A DNA stretch of 64,000 nt, taken from positions 282,272-346,271 of the forward strand of contig UCEY01000016.1 in assembly GCA_900471605.1 (NCBI GenBank), in the 5' to 3' direction. Of the stretch, positions 26,807 through 35,982 are shown piece by piece. Positions within the stretch are counted from its first letter, which is position 1; each line of letters starts with the position of its first letter. The position numbers and the translations under genes were made by a program. The notes below the pieces were generated by a model, which searched no databases, was not told the DNA's origin, and saw only the letters and a program-made list of their open reading frames with translations. This DNA is from Hyphomicrobiales bacterium (GTDB lineage: Bacteria > Pseudomonadota > Alphaproteobacteria > Rhizobiales > Rhizobiaceae).

Positions 26807-27283
26807 CTAACGTATGCCGGCTTGCCGGAAGGCGGCGATTTTCCGCAGCAAGCTGGACATCACGCGCTTTTCGTCTCCCGTAAGGCAGGCAAAATAAGCC
26901 TCGACTTCCTTCCGATTTCGAGAAACCTCGCTTGCCGCAACGTGACGCCCGCGCGCGGTCAAGCTCACGATCTGAATTCTCCGATCTTTTTCCATCGGAT
27001 GCTGCTCCACCAGCCCGGCGGCGCTTAGTCCTTTGACGATCTGCGAGATGTTGCTTGGCATCACCGCCAGCCGCGCCGCCAACTCGCCCACTCTAAGCCC
27101 GGAGCGCGTGGAAAAAAGCTCCTTCATCACCTGCACCTGAGCGAGCGTACAATGGAATTCGCTTCTGTGAGCCCGCCCCAATTGCGTCTCGACAACCTTC
27201 ACGGACAAGGTCAGGTTATCCCATAAGCTGAGATCTTCTGGTGGCAAATCGCACCTCAAACGATGGCGTCGCTGCTCTATCAA
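26807..27283 (-). CDS. MarR-family transcriptional regulator
   Basis: 158 residues. The winged helix spans about residues 55-120: QVQVMKELFSTRSGLRVGEL, AVMPSNISQIVKGLSAAGLV and the wing EKDRRIQIVSLTARGR. MarR proteins typically sense aromatic acids or their CoA esters. It is the last gene after the acyl-CoA ligase in the same direction (22-base gap). This supports the idea that the ligase acts on an aromatic or similar carboxylic acid. Confidence 0.92.
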   Translation of the reverse strand: MIEQRRHRLRCDLPPEDLSLWDNLTLSVKVVETQLGRAHRSEFHCTLAQVQVMKELFSTRSGLRVGELAARLAVMPSNISQIVKGLSAAGLVEQHPMEKDRRIQIVSLTARGRHVAASEVSRNRKEVEAYFACLTGDEKRVMSSLLRKIAAFRQAGIR

Positions 27284-27305
27284 TCGGATTGCAGGCCGGA
27301 TCGTT

Positions 27306-28937
27306 CTAACGATCCAATTTGTATCCTTCGGCTTCCCTGTCCCAGGTGGTTTTCGTCACCCCTTGCTCGATCAGCTTGAATTTCTGAACCTTGCCGTTTT
27401 CCGTCAGCGGCAACGCATCGACGAAATCCACAAAGCGCGGCACGGAGAAATAGCTCATCTTGGGCTGGCAGAAGTCGAGCAGCTCCGCAGCGCCCAGATC
27501 GAAGCCCTCTTTGAGGACGATCGACGCCATCACTTCGTCTTCCGCCAGTTCCGACCGGACCGGAAACACCGCCGCGTTCTCGACGCTCGGGTGGGAAATC
27601 AGCACCTGCTCCACCTCGAAGGAGGAGATGTTCTCCCCTCGCCTGCGGATGGCATCTTTCATGCGGTCCAGAAACTGAATATAGCCGTCCGCATCCTTGG
27701 TGACGCGATCGCCCGTATGGAACCAGAGGTTCCGCCAGGCTTCCACGGTCTTTTCGGCCATGCCGAAATAGCCGGTCGCGATCGCAAACGGCTCGGCGGC
27801 GCGCACCACCAGTTCTCCAGGCGTGCCGTCCGGCACCAGGTTGTCGCTCTCGTCGAATACGGCGATCTCGAAGCCCGGCCGTGCCTTTCCCATCGTTCCG
27901 GGCCTTTGCTCATGAAGCAGCGCGCCGACGACAAAATTCGTCTCCGTCGAACCATAACCGTCAAGCAGCGCCACACCGGAGCGTTCCGTGAAAGGCGCAT
28001 GGAACTGGGGCGGAACGCCGGGTGCGAGCGCTATCCGCGTCCTGTGCTGCTTTTCGGCATCGCTCGCGTCTTTCGACAGCAGGATCGGCACCATGGCGCC
28101 AAGCAGATAGGTGACCGTTGCGCCGTGCGTGGCAAGGCTCGTCCAGAAGCGCGATGCCGAAAAACGCGTGTCGACCACGAGGCATGCGCCGGTCAGAAGC
28201 GCCTGGAAGAATGTGTTCAGCGCATTGGTGTGGAAAAGCGGAAGGCAGGTGAGCAGAACATCGTCGTCCGCAATGCCGAGAAGTGCCGCCGTATGGACAC
28301 CCCACCAGAAATATTGTGCGTGGGGGCAGCAGACGCCTTTCGAAAGGCCCGTCGTGCCGGACGTGTAGAGGATCGCCATCGTATCGGAAGGCCGGCTCGG
28401 GTAAGCCTCCATGTCGCCCCTCATCTCGGGGATTTTGTGGTGCGGCCAGCGCAGGACAAGATCGTCCGGCACGTCCCCGACGGTCCAGATCCGTTCCAGA
28501 GGCAGCGGCGCATCCTGGAGATTTGCCATCGCGCCAAGAAGATTTCCTTCGACGAGGGCGAGCTTGGCACCGCTGTTCTTCAGAATATGCGCGAGCTGAG
28601 CCCCTCGGGAGGCCGTATTGATGGGGACGGCAATCGCACCGCACCAGGCGCAGCCGAGCAGGATCTGAAGAAATTCAAGCCTGTTGGAGCAGATGATCGC
28701 GACAGTATCGCCGGCTTTCACATCTGCCGCACGAAGCGTGCTGGCCGCTGCGGCCGCCAGCTCCTTCACCGCGGAAAAGCTGAGCGTCCTGCCGTCGATC
28801 TTGACCAACGGGCGATCGCCGTAGCGCTCGGCCTGAAGGGAAATCATCTGCGGGAATGTCCGCATCGACGGGCTGAACGTCTCCGTCAGCTGAAAGACCT
28901 TCGCCTCTCGAGATAATTCGATCTGGTGTGCGTTCAT
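27306..28937 (-). CDS. Acyl-CoA synthetase (AMP-forming), CaiC/aryl-CoA ligase-like
   Basis: 543 residues. The ATP motif is LYTSGTTGLSKG. The adenylate motif DGYGSTETN, the hinge FLDRMKDAIRRRGENISSFE and the catalytic Lys near the end (LTENGKVQKFK) are all present. It makes acyl- or aryl-CoA from an acid. It is placed 20 bases after the sugar-transporter ATPase gene, an unusual neighbour, so the transported compound may release an acid aglycone. Confidence 0.92.
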   Translation of the reverse strand: MNAHQIELSREAKVFQLTETFSPSMRTFPQMISLQAERYGDRPLVKIDGRTLSFSAVKELAAAAASTLRAADVKAGDTVAIICSNRLEFLQILLGCAWCGAIAVPINTASRGAQLAHILKNSGAKLALVEGNLLGAMANLQDAPLPLERIWTVGDVPDDLVLRWPHHKIPEMRGDMEAYPSRPSDTMAILYTSGTTGLSKGVCCPHAQYFWWGVHTAALLGIADDDVLLTCLPLFHTNALNTFFQALLTGACLVVDTRFSASRFWTSLATHGATVTYLLGAMVPILLSKDASDAEKQHRTRIALAPGVPPQFHAPFTERSGVALLDGYGSTETNFVVGALLHEQRPGTMGKARPGFEIAVFDESDNLVPDGTPGELVVRAAEPFAIATGYFGMAEKTVEAWRNLWFHTGDRVTKDADGYIQFLDRMKDAIRRRGENISSFEVEQVLISHPSVENAAVFPVRSELAEDEVMASIVLKEGFDLGAAELLDFCQPKMSYFSVPRFVDFVDALPLTENGKVQKFKLIEQGVTKTTWDREAEGYKLDR

Positions 28938-28957
28938 TGTCGTTCGCGCGCCTGCCC

Positions 28958-30016
28958 TCAGTTTATCCGTTGTTCGCTCTGCTGGTCGAAGAGATGGACC
29001 TTTTGGGGATCGAACTTGACACGAAGAACATCTCCGGGCCGGGTCGCAAATCGCTCGCGGAAAACACCGATGACCCGCTGTCCGGATATGTGACCGACGA
29101 CATGGGTTTCGGCGCCTGTCGGCTCGATGACTTCAACGACAAGAGGCAGGCCGCCGTCGTCGGCAATGGCCAGGTTTTCGGGGCGGATGCCGTAGATCAC
29201 CTGTCGCCCTTCGCTGGCGGAGGCCGGAGGATTCGAAACCGGAAGCGAGACGTCGCCGATCCAGACCGCGCCGCCGGCATATCGGCCTGACAGGAAGTTC
29301 ATGCCCGGCGAACCGATGAAACCCGCAACGAAGAGATTGGCCGGCCGATCGTAGAGAGCAAGGGGAGAGCCGACCTGCTCGACGAAACCATCCCGCATCA
29401 CCACGATCTTGTCTGCCATGGTCATGGCTTCGATCTGGTCGTGCGTCACGTAGACCATGGTGCTTCCCAGCCTCTGGTGCAGCGCCTTGATCTCGCCGCG
29501 CATGATGACGCGCAGCTTGGCGTCCAGATTGGACAGCGGCTCATCGAACAGGAAGACCTGCGGATTGCGCACGATCGCCCGCCCCATGGCAACGCGCTGC
29601 CGCTGGCCGCCCGACAATTGCCGCGGATAACGCTCGAGCAGCGGTTCGAGGTTGAGAATTTTGGCTGCCTTTTCGACCTCGGTGCGGATCTCTGCCTTGG
29701 CGCTGCCGCGCATCTGCAGTGAGAAACCCATGTTCTGTGCAACGGTCATATGCGGATAGAGCGCGTAGCTCTGGAAAACCATCGCGATATCCCGGTCCTT
29801 CGGCGACATGTCGTTGACGATGGTCGATCCGATATGGACATGGCCGTCGCTGATTTCCTCCAGCCCGGCGATCATCCGCAGCAGTGTCGACTTTCCGCAT
29901 CCCGACGGTCCGACCAGAACCACGAACTCGCCGTCGTCGATGTCGACGTTCACGCCGTGAATGACCTGAGTCTGATTGTAGATCTTTCTGACATCCCGAA
30001 GATTTACGTTGGCCAT
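28958..30016 (-). CDS. CUT1 sugar ABC transporter ATP-binding protein (UgpC/MsmK-like)
   Basis: 352 residues from the ATG at 30016, preceded by GGAGGAA. Walker [11 protein letters not shown]-loop [14 protein letters not shown], signature LSGGQRQR and Walker [15 protein letters not shown] are complete. The C-terminal MalK-type regulatory domain begins near residue 240. The open frame continues upstream, but that part reads as the shadow of the permease. It energises the importer formed with the next three genes. Confidence 0.94.
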   Translation of the reverse strand: MANVNLRDVRKIYNQTQVIHGVNVDIDDGEFVVLVGPSGCGKSTLLRMIAGLEEISDGHVHIGSTIVNDMSPKDRDIAMVFQSYALYPHMTVAQNMGFSLQMRGSAKAEIRTEVEKAAKILNLEPLLERYPRQLSGGQRQRVAMGRAIVRNPQVFLFDEPLSNLDAKLRVIMRGEIKALHQRLGSTMVYVTHDQIEAMTMADKIVVMRDGFVEQVGSPLALYDRPANLFVAGFIGSPGMNFLSGRYAGGAVWIGDVSLPVSNPPASASEGRQVIYGIRPENLAIADDGGLPLVVEVIEPTGAETHVVGHISGQRVIGVFRERFATRPGDVLRVKFDPQKVHLFDQQSEQRIN

Positions 30017-30102
30017 GCTTCCATTCCTCCTTGCGCGCTCCGACTCTGTCGTCGGGCGCAGCGGTTGCCTTCCGCTCCCGGCGGATCGCAATCCGTCGAT
30101 GG

Positions 30103-30993
30103 TTATCCTTTGACCGCGCCGCCAAGCACGCCGCGTACGAAATATTTCTGAAGGGTGACGATCAGGACCAGAGGCACGATCACCGAGATGAAGGTCGCGG
30201 CCGTCAGCGTGTTGAGGCCACCCGCATTCGTCTGCGCCAGGCTTGCCACCTGCACCGTCAGCGGCGAGAGCGAGCCGGACCCCAGGAAGATCAGCGGGAT
30301 CAGGAGGTGGTTCCAGGCGATCATGAACTGCAGGATTGCCAGCGATGCGAGAACGGCTCCCGAAAGCGGCAGGATGATCTGGAAGAATATCCGGGGCTCG
30401 GACGCGCCGTCGATGCGGGCGGCTTCCACAAGATCGGATGGAATGCTGGCGAAGAAGCCGTAAAGGAGGAATATCCCGAACGGCACCGTCAGTCCCATCT
30501 CTATGATCCACACCGGGATGAATGTTCCGGTAAGGCCAAGCGCGAGAAAGAATTTGAGCATCGGCACCAGCACCAGCTGAGGCGGAAGCACCTGGAAACC
30601 GACCATCGCGAGGAACAGCGCGATGCGCCCGCGAAACCGCATCCGCGCCAGCGCGAACGCGCCGATCGCGGAGAACAGCACCGTACCGAGAACGGTTGGA
30701 ACCGTAAGGACGATCGAGTTCACGATGCTCCGGCCGACGCCGGTCAGGTACATCGCTTCGACATAGTTGGACAGCACCGGCCGCCACTCGACGAAGGCAT
30801 GCCACCACCCGGTCTGCGAGGAGTCGCTTTCCGACCGGAACGTCGTCACGAAAAGCGACAGGACGGGCGTGAACCAGACCAGGCAGAACAGCAAGACGGC
30901 AGCATGGAGCGCTATCCGCTTCAGCCGGGTTCCGAGTTTCGACGTGGATTGCATCGGTGCGGACATGGTGGTGCGGCTTTCGATTGCGGACAT
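30103..30993 (-). CDS. CUT1 sugar ABC transporter permease (MalG/UgpE-like)
   Basis: 296 residues with six predicted membrane helices. The EAA loop is [20 protein letters not shown], the classical MalG type. The ATG at 30993 follows the previous permease stop after two bases. An N-terminal cytoplasmic extension of about 30 residues ([18 protein letters not shown]) precedes the first helix. Confidence 0.93.
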   Translation of the reverse strand: MSAIESRTTMSAPMQSTSKLGTRLKRIALHAAVLLFCLVWFTPVLSLFVTTFRSESDSSQTGWWHAFVEWRPVLSNYVEAMYLTGVGRSIVNSIVLTVPTVLGTVLFSAIGAFALARMRFRGRIALFLAMVGFQVLPPQLVLVPMLKFFLALGLTGTFIPVWIIEMGLTVPFGIFLLYGFFASIPSDLVEAARIDGASEPRIFFQIILPLSGAVLASLAILQFMIAWNHLLIPLIFLGSGSLSPLTVQVASLAQTNAGGLNTLTAATFISVIVPLVLIVTLQKYFVRGVLGGAVKG

Positions 30994-30995
30994 CG

Positions 30996-31964
30996 TCACT
31001 CTCCTCCCCCCGACTTGATCTGCTTGATGTTCATGAAGATCACGGGGGATGCCAGGATCAGGAGCAGCACGGCGATGGCGCTGGCCGTTCCGAGGTTCTG
31101 CTTCACGAAGAGTTCCGTATACATCCGGTTGGCAATCACGTCGGTGCCGAACGAGCCGTTGGTCATGACGTAGACGATGTCGAATACCTTGAGGGAGAAG
31201 ATCGCCTGGGTCGTCAGGACCACAAGGATCGTCGGCCACAACGAGGGAAGCGTCACAAAACGGAAAATCGCCCACTCCCCCGCCCCGTCTATGCGGGCCG
31301 CCTCGACCAGTTCGCGCGGTATGTTCTTGACGCCCGCCGAAAGGATGAGCGTGGCGACGCCGATGCTCATCCATACCGCGACGAAGATCAGCGCATAGTT
31401 GTTGACGCCTCGGTCTATCAGCCAGGCGATCGGCATTTTCCCGGTAAGCGCGGTCCAGATGGCGTTGAGCGTACCGGTCTGGGGCTGCATCGGGGGCTCG
31501 TAGGTATACATCATCTTCCAGATGACGGCGCCGGCCACAAAAGACATGGCGGTGGGCAGGATCAGGAAGGTTCTGGCGACGCGCTCGTATTTGACCCGGT
31601 CCAGCATGATGGCGGCAGAAAGGGCAAGCACGGCCGTCAGGACGGGAAAGACGACGATCCACAGGACGTTGTTGAACAGAACGGGCCGCATGGCGCTTCC
31701 GAATGCCCAGGCGAAATTGCTGAATCCGACCCACGTGCTGGCCGTCGCATCGCGGAAACTGAAAATGATCGATGCAGCCAGCGGATAGGCGATGACAAGC
31801 CCGACCAGAGCAAGGACAGGCGAGAGCCAGATCCATGGTCGCAGGGTGCTCTGGCGCTTCTGCGGAAACCTTCTGATCGCCAGTTCGCCCGGCAGGATGA
31901 CGGCGAGGACCACCGCGGGCAGTGCGAGAAGCCCAAGGACAAGTTGAAGGATCTGACTACTCAT
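30996..31964 (-). CDS. CUT1 sugar ABC transporter permease (MalF/UgpA-like)
   Basis: 322 residues, with eight possible membrane segments. The EAA motif [20 protein letters not shown] is intact. There is an extra N-terminal helix, [20 protein letters not shown], before the conserved core, as in UgpA-like permeases of this size. It is coupled to the second permease. Confidence 0.93.
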   Translation of the reverse strand: MSSQILQLVLGLLALPAVVLAVILPGELAIRRFPQKRQSTLRPWIWLSPVLALVGLVIAYPLAASIIFSFRDATASTWVGFSNFAWAFGSAMRPVLFNNVLWIVVFPVLTAVLALSAAIMLDRVKYERVARTFLILPTAMSFVAGAVIWKMMYTYEPPMQPQTGTLNAIWTALTGKMPIAWLIDRGVNNYALIFVAVWMSIGVATLILSAGVKNIPRELVEAARIDGAGEWAIFRFVTLPSLWPTILVVLTTQAIFSLKVFDIVYVMTNGSFGTDVIANRMYTELFVKQNLGTASAIAVLLLILASPVIFMNIKQIKSGGGE

Positions 31965-32026
31965 GGTGCATATTCCGTCTTGTGCCGGGAGCGACCTCGG
32001 GCCGCTCCCGGAAATTGATCGTTGGC

Positions 32027-33385
32027 CTATCTCGCGGCGTCGATGGACTTCAGGACGCTATCGAGGCTCTCAGGCTCGAGCACATATTGCACAATCCCCT
32101 TCCAGAAGGCCTGGATTACCGGCGGATCGACGACCTGGGTCGGCTGAGCAACGAGCGTCACGCCCGGCTTGAGCAGCGTCTCGCGAGCCCGCTTGAGGAC
32201 CGGGTTGGAATAGTCGCTCGGCTGAACCGCCTGGCTGGCCACGGTCCAGTTGCCGGCGGAAGCCACAAGCTTCTGCGCCTCGTCGGAGACCAGATAGGAC
32301 AGGAATGCCTTGACCTGCGGCGTATCCTTGAATGCCAAGTAGAGCGTTCCGCCGAAGGTCTCATAGGCGGCATTTTCCGGCTTGCCCGGCACCGGCATGA
32401 AGTCCAGGTCCTCGATCGGCTTGACCTTCGGATAGATCAGGGTGGTCAGGCTGCCGGCATAGGTGCCCCAGAGCAGAACGGAGCACTGCGGCGGTTCGTA
32501 GAAAAGTCCGGTGCCGACTTTGACGGCGGGCGTCGACATGGCGGCAACCGGACCACCCGGGATCATCTTGGGGTCGTGGGCAACCTTGCCGAAGGCCTCG
32601 AAGGCGGCCTTCACTTCGGGGGCAGTCCAGGAAACTGAACCATCGGCAAGACCTTTGAGGGTTTTCTGGCCGGAATTCTTCAGGATGTAGGCCTGGATCC
32701 AGTTGCCGGCGAGCGCCCCCGAGGAGGCGCCTCGCTCGTCGGTATAACACCAGGGCGTCTTGCCGGCATTGGCGCGCTTCACGGCCCATGCGTCGAACTG
32801 CTCCCAGGTCGGCGAGTCCTTCGGACCGTCATAGGTATGGACGTTGTACCAGACCATGAAGTTGTTGAGTTCGGTCCAGACCCCGTAGATCTTCCCGTTC
32901 AAACTTGCCGCATCGACCAGCCCGGCATCGAATTTACCCTTGATGGCACCTTCGCCGACCATCGCCCCGACATCCTTCAGGGCCCCCTGCTTGGCGTAAC
33001 GCATGAGGTTGTTGATATTCGTGGAGCCGGCAAGATCCGGCGGATCGCCTGCCTGGACGCGCGTCTGCAGCACCGCCGCGAAATCGGTCGTGCCCGTATA
33101 GTCGACGGTAATGCCGGTCGCCGCCTGGAACGGCGCCCAGGCCGCCTTGAGCATATCGAGTTCCCGGCCACCGTTGACGCCGAGAATGGAGACCTTGCCG
33201 CCGATCTTCTGCCCGCCGGTCAGTTTAGACGCATAGGCCTGCGCGGCATCGATGAGGGGCTTCGGAAGCTCCACCGCCTGCGCATGCGCCATCCTCTCGG
33301 AGGATGCCAACGCCATCGCCACCACGAAACCCATGGACAGCAGTGTCGGCAAGCGCGACGTCTTCTCAGTTTTTAGCAACACCAT
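32027..33385 (-). CDS. CUT1 sugar ABC transporter substrate-binding protein
   Basis: 452 residues. A Sec signal peptide (LPTLLSMGFVVAMALASSER, ending AHAQA) is followed by a family-1 extracellular solute-binding fold. The pattern TGITVDYTGTTDFAAVLQTR is typical of sugar binders. GGAGGTGA precedes the ATG at 33385. Its ligand is unknown; by context it may be a glycoside or oligosaccharide. Confidence 0.92.
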   Translation of the reverse strand: MVLLKTEKTSRLPTLLSMGFVVAMALASSERMAHAQAVELPKPLIDAAQAYASKLTGGQKIGGKVSILGVNGGRELDMLKAAWAPFQAATGITVDYTGTTDFAAVLQTRVQAGDPPDLAGSTNINNLMRYAKQGALKDVGAMVGEGAIKGKFDAGLVDAASLNGKIYGVWTELNNFMVWYNVHTYDGPKDSPTWEQFDAWAVKRANAGKTPWCYTDERGASSGALAGNWIQAYILKNSGQKTLKGLADGSVSWTAPEVKAAFEAFGKVAHDPKMIPGGPVAAMSTPAVKVGTGLFYEPPQCSVLLWGTYAGSLTTLIYPKVKPIEDLDFMPVPGKPENAAYETFGGTLYLAFKDTPQVKAFLSYLVSDEAQKLVASAGNWTVASQAVQPSDYSNPVLKRARETLLKPGVTLVAQPTQVVDPPVIQAFWKGIVQYVLEPESLDSVLKSIDAAR

Positions 33386-33788
33386 GATGTATTCACCTCC
33401 AGTTAATACGGTCATTCGCAGATTCTTGGCGTTTGCGCGCACGAGTGCCGCCAGCATCTCCTCGAAATGCAGGATGCTTACAGCTCGATCGTGTGTACAA
33501 ATCCCGGTGCAGCTCCGGCCCGGCGTTTCCGTTTTCCGTGACTATGACGCCAAGCTTCCAGGTTTCGGAATATTCAGCGAAGTCACCGTGTTCCCTTATG
33601 CGGCCGGTTTTAGCGGAACAATCACCATGCATGCCGATCCGGTGTCGATATGTCATGGCGGGGTTCCACCCGGCCTTTATGACACGACAGTCGGTTCACG
33701 GCGGCGCGAAGTCAAACAACTAACATTGCCCGAGGTATAACCTTTAGTCATACTGCCATCTGTAGACGCGTTTCGCAGCAAGGCCCTC
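33386..33788. promoter_or_regulatory. Divergent control region between sugar-transporter operon and LysR gene
   Basis: About 400 bases without a credible gene. It separates the divergent binding-protein operon and the LysR regulator, the classical position for a LysR-controlled operator. I did not find a clear T-N11-A palindrome that stands out. Confidence 0.5.
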
Positions 33789-34721
33789 ATGAACAAAAAC
33801 CTGCATCGGCTAGATCTTCGACAGCTCCGGCATTTCATTGCGGTCGTACATACGGGCAGTTTCAGCATGGCGGCGGAAAACCTGCGTCTAACCCAGCCTG
33901 CGCTCAGCAAAAGCATCCGCAGCATGGAGCAGTCGCTTGGCGTGCGCCTACTCGACCGGGGACCAACGGGAATTCAGGTCACATTGTTTGGGCAACGCCT
34001 GATCGGCTACAGCGAGTTGCTGCTGTCGCTCGCCGACGAAGCCGTGGACGAAATCGACGCCATGCGCGGGGCGCGCCGCGGTTCCCTGCGGATCGGCGGC
34101 ATGCCGGCGGCGCTGAAGAAGCTTGTTCCCGATGCCCTGGTGCGCTTTACGGCGGCGCGTCCGGATGTCAGCCTTGTCATCCATGAAGGACTGAACGAGG
34201 TCATGCTGCCCCAGCTTTTCAACGGCAAGCTGGATATCGTCTTTACGGTCAAGCCGACCGACATCCTCAATGAGGACTTCGAATGGCGGCTGGTTTTGAA
34301 TGAACCTGTCGAGATCGTCGCCCACAAATCCCATCCGCTGGCAGGGCGCAGGAAACTCACCCCGGAGGATCTGGTGCCCTACAACTGGGTGCTTCCGCCG
34401 CTTCCTGAGCCGGATCGGATCACCCTCGACGGGGTTTTCCGGGCGGCGGGCCTGCCGAAACCGCGGGTCGTCATGGAGACGACCTCCGTGACCTTCATGA
34501 CGTCGATGATCGCCAGGACGCAGCACCTCGCCTACCTGACGCGGGCCAGTGTCGAAGGAAGCGGAATGGGGCTGGTCGCCCTCGACTTCAAGGAGGTGTC
34601 ATTGACACGCAATATCTTCGCCGTATTCCGGCGCAAGGGCGAATTGCGCCCGACGGTCTCCGCACTGCTGCGCGAGATCGAGCGGACCGGCGGAACCACG
34701 ACAGGCGTCCTCCCGGAATAG
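33789..34721 (+). CDS. LysR-family transcriptional regulator
   Basis: 310 residues. N-terminal HTH RQLRHFIAVVHTGSFSMAAE, then LTQPALSKSIRSMEQSLGVR; the rest is the substrate-binding domain. It is divergent from the CUT1 transporter operon and upstream of the isomerase and GMC genes. It is therefore a good candidate to control both sets in response to the imported compound. Confidence 0.94.
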   Translation: MNKNLHRLDLRQLRHFIAVVHTGSFSMAAENLRLTQPALSKSIRSMEQSLGVRLLDRGPTGIQVTLFGQRLIGYSELLLSLADEAVDEIDAMRGARRGSLRIGGMPAALKKLVPDALVRFTAARPDVSLVIHEGLNEVMLPQLFNGKLDIVFTVKPTDILNEDFEWRLVLNEPVEIVAHKSHPLAGRRKLTPEDLVPYNWVLPPLPEPDRITLDGVFRAAGLPKPRVVMETTSVTFMTSMIARTQHLAYLTRASVEGSGMGLVALDFKEVSLTRNIFAVFRRKGELRPTVSALLREIERTGGTTTGVLPE

Positions 34722-34938
34722 TACCGGCCCGCCCCCTATGAAAATGAGTTATACCCAGGCCAGTCGAAGTTATTTTATTCGATGAAGGCGCTCATGTACC
34801 TCTAGGCGTACTCGTCTCATCGACAAAACGCGCAGTAAGGGCATTTCGCATCATCCGGACACCTGTCCGGCTGCTGGTGGAGGCATGCCCGAAATGGAGG
34901 GACGAGCGGCGCGGAAAACCCAAAAGCGGACATTCTTC

Positions 34939-35856
34939 ATGACGGATCCTCTATTTGCTTCTGGCGGCTACAAATTCGCTCTCAATCCCATCCAGTGGTT
35001 CGCGACGGAAGACGGCTGGCTCGATCCGACCAAAGGACCTGCCCCGCAGGACCTGCTGAAGGAAATCGCGCGCTCCGGATTTCACGCCGTCCACGCCCAG
35101 GTCCCGGGCGGATGGACGACGGAGGATTACAAGAACGCCCTGAAGGATGCGGGCCTGCAGCCTGCCCCGGGCTATCTGTCGATGGCGCTGCCGGAACACG
35201 GTGTCGACTTAGCGACAACGCTGGAAACGGCGCGCACCGGTGCCGCGCAACAGGCCGAGCTCGGCCTGACCGACATGTTCATCGCCACCCGCATGACCAA
35301 GGATGCGCCACGCGTCCAACGCCCCGGCATGGGGGCGGACTTCGACGAGGCGCGCTTTGCGATGATCTTCGACCTTGTCGACAAGGCCTCCGCAATTCTG
35401 AAGGAGGAAGGCGTCAGGGCAGCACTCCATCCTCATATCGGAACCTGGATCGAGACGGAGGCCGAAACCCGCCGCCTGCTGGACGGTATCGGCTCGGATC
35501 AGCTCGGTTTCGGCCCCGACACCGGACATCTGTCATGGGCCGGGGCAGACGTGATCGGTCTCATGAGCGATTACCGCGACCGCACACGGGTCGTGCATGT
35601 CAAGGACTGCCGGCTGGGCGTGCGCGACGCGGCCAAGGCTGCGGCAAAGACCTACCAGGAAACCGTTGTTTCCGGCCTTTGGGCGGAACCCGGGACCGGC
35701 GAACTCGATCTTGCCGGGATGATCGCGGCCCTTGGCCCTGATTTCGACGGCTGGCTGGTTGCCGAAGTGGATTTCCCCACGCTTCCCCCCTTCGAATGCG
35801 CCGAGGCCAGCGCGCGGTGGCTGGCAGGTCTGCGGCGCCCCGCCGCTTCCCATTGA
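34939..35856 (+). CDS. Sugar phosphate isomerase/epimerase-like TIM-barrel protein
   Basis: 305 residues from the ATG at 34939; an in-frame ATG at 34885 with GGAGG close by is an alternative giving 323. The fold is the AP-endonuclease-type TIM barrel (inosose dehydratase/isomerase family). Probable metal-binding residues lie in LHPHIGTWIET, GPDTGHLSW, VVHVKDCRLG and AEVDFP. Family members act on inosose, keto-sugars or 3-keto-glycosides. With the GMC oxidoreductase next door, a role on a keto-sugar or keto-glycoside is inferred. Confidence 0.85.
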   Translation: MTDPLFASGGYKFALNPIQWFATEDGWLDPTKGPAPQDLLKEIARSGFHAVHAQVPGGWTTEDYKNALKDAGLQPAPGYLSMALPEHGVDLATTLETARTGAAQQAELGLTDMFIATRMTKDAPRVQRPGMGADFDEARFAMIFDLVDKASAILKEEGVRAALHPHIGTWIETEAETRRLLDGIGSDQLGFGPDTGHLSWAGADVIGLMSDYRDRTRVVHVKDCRLGVRDAAKAAAKTYQETVVSGLWAEPGTGELDLAGMIAALGPDFDGWLVAEVDFPTLPPFECAEASARWLAGLRRPAASH

Positions 35857-35982
35857 GCCGGCGCAGCGCCCGCACCACACCGGATCGCTGCATGAACGGG
35901 CCGTTGCGGCCCGTCCAACGCCCGGAAATCCCGTTGATATCTCGGGACAAATCCATTTGCCGCAGGCAGGATACTGAAAGCT

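Noticed and set aside
28958..30808. 616-residue ATPase with a long N-terminal extension
   Set aside because: The upstream part is Arg-rich read-through antisense or out of frame with the permease gene. The start at 30016 has a good GGAGG site and gives the normal length.
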